Part shown: one piece after another, positions 56,045 through 64,000 of the stretch
Layout of the letters: each line of letters starts with the position of its first letter
Position numbering within the stretch: the stretch's first letter is position 1
Assembly (NCBI RefSeq): GCF_950295315.1
Contig: NC_080171.1
Coordinates: forward strand, 98,433,445-98,497,444
Source of the DNA: Erinaceus europaeus
Lineage: Eukaryota; Chordata; Mammalia; Eulipotyphla; Erinaceidae
Reading direction: 5' to 3'
DNA: 64,000 nucleotides
Notes under the pieces: generated by a model
Told to the model about the DNA's origin: nothing
Seen by the model: only the letters and a program-made list of their open reading frames with translations
Database searches by the model: none
Position numbers and translations under genes: made by a program

Positions 56045-56305
56045 TTTGGACCACAACTGTGGGATCTAATTGAATTATATGAACACAGTTAAACAGAGGC
56101 AGGGTTCACTTTCAAGACTGGATGCTTCAGGAGTTAATGGGCTATTTGAACAATACAGGCCAAGAGCTGAACACAGGTGGGCTGTGTTAATAACTTTATT
56201 TAGACCCGCTTTTTTTCCCTCCTTTGAGGCGCACAAGCCTTCCATTAATGCATTCATTAGAGTTTATGGCCAGGCTCTGGTTTTCTCCTAATGACACTGT
56301 CCAGA
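56045..56305. promoter_or_regulatory. Candidate conserved enhancer block
   Basis: GATCTAATTGAATTATATGAAC, GTGTTAATAACTTTATTTAGACCC and CCATTAATGCATTCATTAGAG (three ATTA-type cores around an ATGCAT). Repeat-free and flanked by GC-rich DNA. Confidence 0.48.
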
Positions 56306-56559
56306 CCTGGCTCCCCAGCTAATTCAGGCCAGCTGCCTGGCTGCCCTGCCTCAGCCTTAGGACCCAGTGTCACTAGGATTAGTTGCCCGGCTGGAGCAGG
56401 ACCTGGGTCTGAGTAGGACTAGGGACAATAGCATTGCTCCCCTTTTCAGTCACTGCAGGAGAGCAAAGGGTATCATTTGATACCCCCCAACCTCACCCAG
56501 GCATGGAAAACAGCCCTGACAGACAGGTTTCCATGCCTCTCCATGGCCAATGTCACCTT

Positions 56560-56760
56560 TACTTCCACTCCTTCTTGGCTTTGCAGGGACACTGTGGTTC
56601 CAAGAGGCCAATCTGTTTCCAGCAGGCCTTGCTAAATACATGCTGTAACTCCTTACTGCCCTCAATAGGAAGTTCAGGCTCTTGGCCTTTGATGTTTCTC
56701 CTGTTGCCTCCAGCCTCACCTCTCATCTCACATCTATACAAACCTTAGCTCATAAAATCT
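56560..56760 (+). mobile_element. L2 relic (probable)
   Basis: AACTCCTTACTGCCCTCAATAGGAAGTTCAGGCTCTTGGCC ... CCTCCAGCCTCACCTCTCATC follows the L2 line (CCCTCAGGATAAAGTCCAAACTCC ... CCAGCCTCATCTC). Confidence 0.6.
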
Positions 56761-56764
56761 CCAA

Positions 56765-56935
56765 GGTACCCCAAGGGTATGCATTTCATTTCCCCCATTT
56801 TACAGATGAGGAAACAGAGGCTCAAAGACAGAAAATTATACTTGCTTAAGAACATCCCGTTGTCTCCCATACCAGCTGGGTGACCTCACAGCCCCTCCAC
56901 AGTGACGCCACCTACCTCATAGCTGTGGTAAGCTA
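56765..56935 (+). mobile_element. MIR relic
   Basis: CCCATTTTACAGATGAGGAAACAGAGGCTCAAAGACAGAAAATTATACTTGC is an almost consensus MIR core. Confidence 0.85.
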
Positions 56936-56984
56936 GAATTGATTCGGGCTGGGTCACAAGAGCAATTTGTTTAATTGTCAATTA

Positions 56985-57105
56985 GGAATTAGACTGGGGA
57001 AGATATCAGTGTTTATGCAGAAAGACTTTCATGCCTGAGGCACCAAAGGTTCTAAGCTCAAACCCCAGTATCACCAGAAGTTATAGTCTAGCAGTACTCT
57101 GATAA
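56985..57105 (+). mobile_element. ERI-2-type SINE fragment
   Basis: GGGAAGATATCAGTGTTTATGC ... CATGCCTGAGGCACCAAAGGTTCTAAGCTCAAACCCC, followed by a (TATATAG)n stretch at 57107-57150. Confidence 0.65.
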
Positions 57106-57473
57106 AAAGTTATATATATAGTTATATATATAGTTATATATAGTATATATTCAGGAATTAATCCTGTGAGCTGCTTGTTAAAATACATTGTTAGAGAATT
57201 CAATCATATAAATTAATGATAAAAGACATGCTATTAAAATAAAAGGTATGAAATCTTCCAACCTTATCAACTCTTTAAGTTTATTTCCCTTTACAGCAGA
57301 GTGCACTCTGCTCCCAGCAACAGCAAAGTGACTATGTCTACTGGGAATTTGTTTTCTTTTGGTGAGGTTCTGGGTACCAGAATTATGAGAGTGAACAAGG
57401 AAAAGTTCTTGTCCTCCTGAAACTTCCCTCTAAGTGAACCAAAAAAAAGTTAAAGTGAGAGATTTCATAGTTA

Positions 57474-57551
57474 GCAGACTGCCCGACTTGCAAGCCTGAG
57501 ACCCTGTGTTTTCATGCCAGAATTGCATGTACCAGAGTAATGCTCTATTCC

Positions 57552-57605
<54 letters not shown>
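57474..57605 (+). mobile_element. ERI-2-type SINE with (CT)22 expansion
   Basis: GCAGACTGCCCGACTTGCAAGCCTGAGACCCTGTGTTTTCATGCC, then CT repeats 57559-57603 and CCCCAATAAAAAAATAATAATG as tail. Confidence 0.7.
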
Positions 57606-57644
57606 CAATAAAAAAATAATAATGCCTTTTTAAAAGTTAAAAAT

Positions 57645-57885
57645 CCTACACTCAAGGACCTAAATTCAATCCCCTGGTGACCATCAGCAGTGGCAAGGGA
57701 GGGGGAGTTTCACAAACAATAGATCAATGTTGTAGTTGTCTTTCTTTCTCTCTGTCTCTCACTCCTCCTCTCTCTACTTTCCTGTCTCTCACCCTCTATC
57801 AAAGAAAAAAAGATCACCAGGAGCAGCAGAGCCATGCAGGCAGCAAACCCCAGTGATAACCCTGATGGAAAAAAAGTTTAAAATA
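57645..57885 (+). mobile_element. ERI-related SINE
   Basis: CACTCAAGGACCTAAATTCAATCCCCTGG ... GAGTTTCACAAACAATAG ... AAACCCCAGTGATAACCCTGATGG with A-tail. Confidence 0.65.
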
Positions 57886-58250
57886 ATTTGCATGTCATAT
57901 ACTCAATGGAATAGTCCTCCACAATTACATATATATATATTCCTTTGGAACACAATGGGTAGAATTAGAGGTGATGAGGCTTAGTGAAGTAAGGAAGCAA
58001 AAGACAACTATCAGATGGCTTACACCTACATAGAATATAGATAACTGGTATGGAATATAGAATATAGAATATAGATAAATGGTATGGATTGATAGAATCA
58101 TGAAGGGAAATGAGCCACATGCCAGAGGTTCCAGGACTGGGAGAAATAATAGGTTTTGTAGAGAATGGGGAAGGTTCCTGCTGTCTCAGAATTTAAGAAG
58201 GCAATAGATAGTTATCATTATAACCAACTTATTTGAGAATTTGGTTGACT
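57886..58250 (+). mobile_element. L1 3' UTR fragment
   Basis: ATACTCAATGGAATAGTCCTCC ... GATGAGGCTTAGTGAAGTAAGGAAGCAAAAGACAACTATCAGATGGC is the standard L1 3' UTR line (ACTCAATGGAATACTAC ... AGTGAAATAAGCCAAAAAGACAAATA). Confidence 0.75.
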
Positions 58251-58252
58251 TT

Positions 58253-58480
58253 GAAAATCCCATGGTGGGAGCCAGGAGGTGGTGTACCTGGTTAAGCTCA
58301 CTCTCTATAGAGCATAACCCAGGTTCAAGCCCCCGGTCCCCACCTGCAGGGGGAGAGCTTCACAAATGATGAAGTAGAGATGCAGGTGTCTCTGTGTTTC
58401 TCTCCCTCTCTATCTCTCCTTCCCCTCTGTCTCTATCCAATAATAAACAAATAAAATTTAAAAAAAGAAAATCCCATGGT
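58253..58480 (+). mobile_element. ERI-type SINE with 14-bp target duplication
   Basis: Element 58267-58466 starts GGGAGCCAGGAGGTGGTGTACC. The perfect target duplication GAAAATCCCATGGT lies at 58253-58266 and 58467-58480. Confidence 0.92.
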
Positions 58481-58481
58481 T

Positions 58482-58831
58482 AAGATTTGCTCTATCGGGA
58501 GTCGGGCTGCAGCGCAGTGGGTTAAGCACAGGTAGTGCAAAGTGCAAGGACCAGCGTAAGGATCCCAGTTCGAGCCCTGGCTTCCCACCTGCAGGGGAGT
58601 CACTTTACAAGCTGTGAAATGGGGCCAGGCAGTAGCACACCTGGTTAAATGTTCACATTACAAGCGGTGAAGCAGGTCTGCAGGTGTCTTTCTCTCCCCC
58701 TCTCTGTCTTCCCCCATCTCTCTCCATTTCTCTGTCCTATCCAACAATGATGACAACAATCAATAACTACAACAATAAAACAACAATGGCAACAAAAGGG
58801 TACAAACTTTTAAAAAAAGATTTGCTGTATC
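58482..58831 (+). mobile_element. ERI-type SINE with internal piece of another SINE
   Basis: Element 58497-58816 starts GGGAGTCGGGCTGCAGCGC. At 58622-58665 a second head (GGGGCCAGGCAGTAGCACACCTGG ...) interrupts the copy, which resumes with ACAAGCGGTGAAGCAGG. The target duplication AAGATTTGCTCTATC / AAGATTTGCTGTATC (one mismatch) lies at 58482-58496 and 58817-58831, so the composite behaves as one insertion. Confidence 0.88.
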
Positions 58832-58974
58832 ATATAAGATCTCACCATGATTGATGTCATTTGATGCTATTTACATAAAGCTGCATCTTATATAGTGACA
58901 CAACCAGTTGCTTCTGGTCTCCCTGGTTCATGATTATAGGTGACTTAATACTTCAAGGAAAAAGTCATTATTAG

Positions 58975-59313
58975 AAATGTATTAACGGGGAGTCGGGCAG
59001 TAGCACAGCGGGTTAAGTGCAAGTGGCGCAAAGCGCAAGGACCAGCACGAGGATCCCGGTTCGAGCCCCCAGCTCCCCACCTGCAGGGGAGTCGCTTCAC
59101 AGGCGATGAAGCAGGTCTGCAGGTGTCTGTCTTTCTCTTCCCCTCCTCTCTCCATTTCTCTCTGTCCTATCTAACAGTGACAACAATGATGAAAAAACAA
59201 CAAGGGCAACAAAAGGGAAAATAAATAAATATATAATAAAAAAATAAATAATAAATAATAATAATTTTATAATAATAAAATAAATAAATATATTATTAAA
59301 AAATGTATTAACG
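58975..59313 (+). mobile_element. Young ERI-type SINE with 13-bp target duplication
   Basis: Element 58988-59300 starts GGGGAGTCGGGCAGTAGCACAGCGGG, keeps CpGs in its A- and B-boxes and has a long AAATA-rich tail. AAATGTATTAACG is duplicated perfectly at 58975-58987 and 59301-59313. Confidence 0.93.
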
Positions 59314-59429
59314 ATTTAAGCCCACTGTTAAAATTCAATAAAGTTACCAATTTGAAACCATAAGTGCTTAGATTAAAGGAATATATACTCAGAACTGGGG
59401 TCTATGCATCAAAAAGTTCAAGACAGTCA

Positions 59430-59995
59430 ATCTGTTTTTCCCCTCTCGTATTAATTAAATAGTGATTTATAAGACTATAAGTTAATAGGAGTGTATATTA
59501 ACACCATTCCCACCACCAAAGGTCTACCCCATCCTGCCCCATCCCTCTATAGTGAAGCTGAAAAATCTACCCTCACCCACCACCCGGAGTTTTTTTACTT
59601 TTGTGCAATACTCCAAACTCAATAAAATTCTGCTTTACATTTCCCTTTCTGTTCTTCTTTCTCAACTTCTGTTTATGAGTGGGATCATCCCATAGTCATC
59701 TTTCCCTTTCTGACTTATCTCACTTAACATAATTCCTTCTAGCTCTATCAAGATGGGTCGGAGAAGGTGGGCTCATTATTCTTAATAGCTGAGTAGTATT
59801 TCATTGAGTATATATACCACAACTTTCTCATCCATTCATCTGTTGTTGGGCACCTGGGTTGCTTCCAGGTTTTGGCTATTACAAAATGTACTGCTATGAG
59901 CATAGGTGTACAGATAACTTTTTGGATGGATATAATTGAGTCCTTAGGATATATTCCTAAGAGAGGACTTACTGGTCATAAGAAAATCCATTTCT
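59430..59995 (-). mobile_element. L1 3' end, antisense
   Basis: GCTGAGTAGTATTTCATTGAGTATATATACCACAACTTTCTCATCCATTCATCTGTTG and GGGCACCTGGGTTGCTTCCAGG are unmistakable antisense L1 3' UTR lines. The tail-side 59500-59560 (CACCATTCCCACCACCAAAGG) is the form seen in this lineage. Confidence 0.85.
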
Positions 59996-60039
59996 AGCCT
60001 TGTGAAGGTTTTGCCTCGTCTTATCAGACTCCCTGCCTC

Positions 60040-60600
60040 ACAAAGCACCCCACATTTCTGATACTATGGCCATTAGATAAAAAGAAAGGGTGAGATGTTG
60101 GGAAATTGTGAGGAGCCTCACAAAATACCCTACATTCCTGATACTATGGCCTATCTACATAATCATTGTTTTGCCTGAAAGATCCCCACCCATTCCATTC
60201 CACTGATCTATCTTCTTTCTACCCTCAAGACCCTCCCTGCCTCCAGGGTATTATTAATCCCACCAGTTAAAACCCTCACAACAGTTGCTAAGGAAATTTC
60301 TACCTTCCCAGCTCCCTTTTGCTTTTTTCCACCCCTTTCCTAGCCATTTCCGTTTCCGAATTGCCACTTCCACGTCGGACCTTTAAAAGCTTTGGCTCTC
60401 TGATCAATAAAGGTTTTGCACTGCCTCGTGCCACATGTTTGGTTCCTGAGTCATGTCTCTCACATCAATGAGTGAGTAGCAGCCCAGGTTGGCTCCGGAC
60501 GCATTCTCTCCAACCCAGAGAGTACGCGCCTAGGAAGAGGCACCCCCACGCTAGGCTGGCAGGATTGTGTCCAGAGATGCCAGGCATGAAATATCAACCC
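60040..60600 (+). mobile_element. Endogenous retrovirus 3' LTR with polypurine tract
   Basis: A purine tract (ATAAAAAGAAAGGG, 60077-60090) is followed immediately by TGAGATGTTGGGAAATTG, as at the env-side edge of a retroviral 3' LTR. Inside are a CCAATT-poor U3, a TATA-like TTTAAAAGC (60382-60390), AATAAA (60406-60411) about 20 bases later and a U5-like TGCACTGCCTCGTGCCACATG. The right edge is uncertain (about 60560-60600). A sequence close to the LTR start (CCTCACAAAGCACCCCACATTTCTGATACTATGGCC) also lies just left of the purine tract. No gag, pol or env frame is present. Gamma/ERV1-like is a guess. Confidence 0.6.
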
Positions 60601-62060
60601 TTCAGCTTCATTACTCTAGTGAGAATTTTCCTAGCTCATAAGACTCCTCAATTCCATTTCGGGTGGAGTACTTCCTAACAAAGTCACAGAACCTAGATAT
60701 AGACCGGGGCCCATGAGCTAGAGCACATGTGCACATGCGTCCATAACCTATAGGAAATATATACACCTTAAAGTAAAAGTGCACAATAGTTTGCAGTGAC
60801 TCAATAAGTGCAGCAAGCAAACAGAAAGACCTAAAAGAAAAGAAAAAAAAAGACACCATAAAGTACTTAATCAAATAGCTTCTACTTAGACCTAGATACC
60901 TTCCTGACCTACTTCCTATTTAATTTCCCTCAACACTCCAAAGCTAACCTTTTCAGACAAAGTAAGGACTACAAAAGCTGGATAAGGGCAAGAGACTGGC
61001 AAACTTTAATGATGGCTCTTTTGGTCACTAACAGGCAACCCCATCATCCAGGGCCCTAGTCCTGGGATTAGATATGATGGGCCTAGACCTCTAACAGATC
61101 CCTCTCACCACTGTCACTGGTAATTTCCATCAGGAACAACATAGTGGACCTTCTTGTGTGCCTCTACAGGACCTTGCCCTCAATGTGGATCAACAATGGT
61201 AGGGATTGCCCCATTCTCTGAAGGGAGGTTGGGTAACATACTCTGCCACTCGAGGAAGATGGATCCTGCAATAAGTGCAGCCTAGAATGTTCCTAGCTAT
61301 GACCATGGAATGTGAACTCAGACCTATAAGGATGCAGAGGTTACACAGGCTCCTATGTTGAATGTGGGCCCCAGATCAATTCAATAGTGTTTACAGTTAA
61401 CGGTATTTATGTGCTTTTTCTATATTTGGAAACTACTCTTTTCCCTGATCCAGCTTTCTAGTCCTATTTCCAACTATGACATCATCTCCCCAGACAGTAC
61501 CTTTAGCCCACCTGCATATTAGCTGTCAGGCTCAAGCAAGAATTAGTAAAGTCATGGGCCCCTTGGAATACACCTAAAATAGACTTCCTAACATTTCCCA
61601 AAATGGAGAGCCCAAATCTCATCTTCTATATTCTTACCTTTAGGTTCCTGATTATTAAACAATTTGCTCTGCTTTATGTCTTTCTGCCTTTGAGTCACCA
61701 AGTTGCAGATGCTACCATGACGCCATCCTGACTTCCCTGGGTAGATGACCTTACCAAAGTGTCCTGGAACCCCACCTCCCCAGAACCCTGCCCCACTAGG
61801 GAAAGATGAAAACAGGAAAGATGGAAACCTGGATCAACCTGCCAACACCAATGTCCAGCAGAGAAGCAATTACAGAAGCCAGACCTTCCACCTTTTGCAC
61901 CCCATAAAGATCCTGAGTCCATGCTCCCAGAGGGATAAAGAATAGGAAAGCTATCAGGGGAGAGGATGGGATACAGAGCTCTGGTGGTGGGAATTGTGTG
62001 GAATTTTACCCCTCTTATCTTACAGTTTTGCTGATCATTATTAAACCAATTTAAAAAAGA
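60601..62060 (+). mobile_element. L1 3' UTR, long lineage-specific form
   Basis: The terminal part GGGAGAGGATGGGATACAGAGCTCTGGTGGTGGGAATTGTGTGGAATTTTACCCC ... TTATTAAACC is the conserved 3' end of the L1s in this lineage. The upstream GATGGGCCTAGACCTC ... GTGGGCCCCAGATC is consistent with the same UTR. No ORF2 remains. Confidence 0.7.
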
Positions 62061-62064
62061 ATAT

Positions 62065-62450
62065 AGATGGGGGCCAGATGGTAACACAGCAGGTTAAGCA
62101 CACACAGCACAAAGCACAAGGGCCAACTCAGCTTGAGGATCCTGGTTTGAGACCCCAGCTCCCCACCTGCAGGGGTTTGTTTCACAAGCAGTGAAGCAGG
62201 TCTGCAGGTGTCTATCTTTCTCTCCTTCTCTCTATCTTCCTGTCCTCTCTCAATTTCTCTCTGTCCTATCTAACAACAATGACAACAACAATAACAACAA
62301 TAAACAAGGGCAACAAAAGGGGAAAAAGAAATAGCCTCCAAGAGCAGTGGATTCATAGTACAGGCACCGAGCCCCATAAATAACCCTGGAGACAAAAAAT
62401 AAAATAAAATAAAATAAAAAGAAAAAAAATACACATCATCTAAAAAAGAA
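62065..62450 (+). mobile_element. ERI-type SINE inserted at an L1 3' end
   Basis: GGGGGCCAGATGGTAACACAGCAGG head and (AAAAT)n tail. AAGAATATAGAT-like sequence on the left and AAGAATATAAAT on the right suggest a target duplication. Confidence 0.85.
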
Positions 62451-62640
62451 GAATATAAATAACTGAAACACATAAATAAAAAAATAACTCATCTCTAAGA
62501 CTTTGAGAATACTATGAGGGTTATCCTTGGTAAGAAGAAGGGGTGGGACATAGAACTTTGGTGGTGGGAGTGGTGTGGAACTATACCTCTATTATCTTAC
62601 AATCTTGTAAATCACTAAGAAAGTTATCTTTAAAAAGTCA
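62451..62640 (+). mobile_element. L1 3' terminus
   Basis: GGGGTGGGACATAGAACTTTGGTGGTGGGAGTGGTGTGGAACTATACC repeats the L1 3' end line of 61960-62010 with differences, so it is a second L1 3' end or a split part. Confidence 0.7.
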
Positions 62641-62880
62641 TTCACAGGGAGTCGGGTGGTAGCACAGCGGGTTAAGCGCATTGGCGCAAAGCGCAAGGAC
62701 CCGAGTAAGGATCCCAGTTCAAGCCCCCAGCTCCCCACCTGCAGGGGAGTCACTTCACAGGCGGTGAAGAAGGTCTACGGTGTCTCTCTATCTCTCTTCC
62801 TCTCTATCTCCCCTTCTCTCTCAATTTCTCTGTCTCTATCCAATAACAAATATAAAAAAATTTTTTAAAAGTCATCCACA
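62633..62880 (+). mobile_element. ERI-type SINE with 14-bp target duplication
   Basis: Element 62647-62866 starts GGGAGTCGGGTGGTAGCACAGCGGG. AAAAGTCATTCACA (62633-62646) and AAAAGTCATCCACA (62867-62880) differ at one base. It landed in the tail of the L1 3' end. Confidence 0.9.
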
Positions 62881-62984
62881 TGTCATATTATGTATATAAT
62901 ATATACCTATACACACACATATATATGCATTTGTGTGCTATATGTAATATAGAGGAAAAACTGAGGAGGTAACTATTTATTTAA

Positions 62985-63248
62985 TATTTATTTTCTCTTT
63001 TGTTGCCCTTGTTTTTTATTGTTGTTGTAGTTATTGTTGTTATTGATGTTGTCGTTGTTGGATAGGACAGAGAAATGGAAAGAGGAGGGGAAGACAGAGA
63101 GGGGGAGAGGAAGATAGACACCTACAGATCTGCTTAACCGCCTGTGAAGTGACTCCCCTGCAGGTGTGAAGCCAGGGGCTCAAACCGGGATCCTTAGGCT
63201 GCTTCGGGACACTTGTGCTTAACCCTCTACACTACCACTGACTCCCTA
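62985..63248 (-). mobile_element. ERI-type SINE
   Basis: Reverse copy from TTATTTTCTCTTTTGTTGCCCTTG to CACTACCACTGACTCCC, with GGTAACTATTT / GGTGATTATTT as a possible diverged target duplication. Confidence 0.88.
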
Positions 63249-63482
63249 TAGGTGATTATTTTATACAAGGGCCAAGGACAACCTCAGCACTGTTTGTCTT
63301 CTGGTAGAGACCTGCAAAAAGTAAAGATGTGAGTCTCTGGGAAGATGGAATGATCAGTGCAAAGGCCCTGGGTTGTTCAAGAAATAGCCATGGTTGAAAC
63401 AGTGATCAGGTAAATTCACAGATACAGGGAAGATCACATAGACCATTGCTCATAATAAGGACTGTGGAATAAGCTGAATATG

Positions 63483-63642
63483 CTCAGAAGTCACTGGTGG
63501 GGTGTGGAAGGTATCAGACCAAATTTTAATGCCTGAAGCTCCAGAAGTCACAGGTTCAATTCCTGGCACCACAATATGCCAGAGCTGAGCATTACTCTGG
63601 TCAGTTTCTCGCTCTCTCTCTCTCATCTCTCAAATAGATCTT
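63483..63642 (+). mobile_element. ERI-2-type SINE
   Basis: GGGGTGTGGAAGGTATCAGACC ... GAAGCTCCAGAAGTCACAGGTTCAATTCCTGGCACC ... then CT repeats and CTCAAATAGA. Confidence 0.75.
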
Positions 63643-63644
63643 TT

Positions 63645-63815
63645 TCTAATATTTATTTATTTATTTTAATGAAAGTGTCACGGAAAGGAAGAGAGAGAAA
63701 GAAAGAGACCAGAACATTGCTCAACTCTGACTTATGATGGTGCTGAGGATTAAATCTGGGACCTCAGAGCTTCAGGCATAAAAGTCTTTTACATAACCAT
63801 TATACTGTCCTGGAA
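63645..63815 (-). mobile_element. ERI-2-type SINE, inverted next to the previous copy
   Basis: GAAAGAGACCAGAACATTGCTCAACTCTGACTTATGATGG ... GATTAAATCTGGGACCTCAGAGC ... CATTATACTGTCC in reverse orientation. Together with 63483 it forms a tail-to-tail SINE pair. Confidence 0.8.
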
Positions 63816-63950
63816 CATGATGACAGAGGAGGACCTAGTGGGAATTGAATTGTTATGTGGAAAATGGAAATGTTATGCATATACAAACTATTGTATTTTA
63901 CTGTCAACTGTAAACCACTAATCCCCCAATAAAGAAACTTAAAAAATAAA
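63816..63950 (+). mobile_element. L1 3' terminus
   Basis: GAGGAGGACCTAGTGGGAATTGAATTGTTATGTGG ... TTGTATTTTACTGTCAACTGTAAACCACTAATCCCCCAATAAAG with A-rich tail, the lineage L1 3' end. Confidence 0.75.
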
Positions 63951-64000
63951 TAAATTGATGGAAAGAAGGAAGGAAAGGAGTCATTGGTTAGTTCTCAGCA

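Noticed and set aside
59040..59110. tRNA gene suggested by GGTTCGAGCCC B-box
   Set aside because: It is the tRNA-derived head of a SINE with flanking target duplication and CT-rich body. No intact cloverleaf gene.
60600..62060. Retroviral internal (gag-pol-env) region right of the LTR
   Set aside because: The sequence reads as an L1 3' UTR ending in the lineage's typical terminal line. No retroviral protein frame is present.
1..64000. CRISPR arrays, operons, phage or bacterial systems
   Set aside because: Splice sites, SINEs, L1s, LTRs and microsatellites show a mammalian nuclear genome. The regular direct repeats are microsatellites.
29342..64000. LMX1B coding exons
   Set aside because: I looked for LIM-domain and homeodomain coding sequence downstream of MVB12B and saw none. 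The gene is expected beyond the right edge.

Overview
The window looks like a hedgehog-type (Erinaceidae, probably Erinaceus) nuclear genome segment. The evidence is many copies of a tRNA-derived SINE with the stereotyped head, A/B-box, CT-rich middle and CAACAAGGGCAACAAAAGGG-type tail that I associate with erinaceid ERI elements, a second SINE of the same group, young L1 3' ends of the same lineage, and ancient mammalian repeats (MIR, L2, Tigger, MER5A). There are no bacterial-style genes and almost none of the long reading frames is a gene.

The one protein-coding gene I can support is the 3' end of MVB12B (ESCRT-I subunit MVB12B, also FAM125B) on the + strand. Three consecutive exons (6145-6200, 9083-9142, 25522-25608) carry good splice sites, join in one frame and encode the last 66 residues, which form the C-terminal UMA domain and tail. 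A roughly 3.7-kb 3' UTR runs to a polyadenylation signal at 29342. Everything left of 25521 that is not an exon is therefore MVB12B intron. The intron between the first two exons holds a CpG island (7690-8420) next to a 320-bp polypurine tract. The last intron holds a long stretch that looks like a deeply conserved non-coding element (about 14.69-15.57 kb) and two perfect CTCF core motifs (22802, 23988).

Right of 29.4 kb the window appears intergenic. In human, MVB12B is followed by LMX1B in the same orientation, so this should be the upstream regulatory domain of LMX1B, whose coding exons are not in the window. From 38.5 to 57 kb the DNA is nearly free of lineage-specific SINEs and contains several unique, AT-rich, homeodomain-site-bearing blocks (about 41.1-42.3, 44.5-45.4, 46.25-46.45, 49.4-49.6, 50.35-51.0, 54.85-55.25, 55.47-55.8 and 56.05-56.3 kb) that I interpret as candidate enhancers. 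From 57 to 64 kb the picture flips to a dense pile of SINEs, L1 3' ends and one retroviral LTR.

Other structures are a Tigger1-family DNA-transposon relic with a decayed transposase (about 1.4-3.1 kb), an endogenous-retrovirus LTR at 3.65-4.09 kb, a second LTR preceded by a polypurine tract at 60.09 kb, a palindromic DNA-element relic at 52.38-52.61 kb, and a recent ~300-bp inverted duplication (35742-36039 versus 36693-37002). Conservation, family and ortholog statements come from recognition and memory, not from alignments run here.
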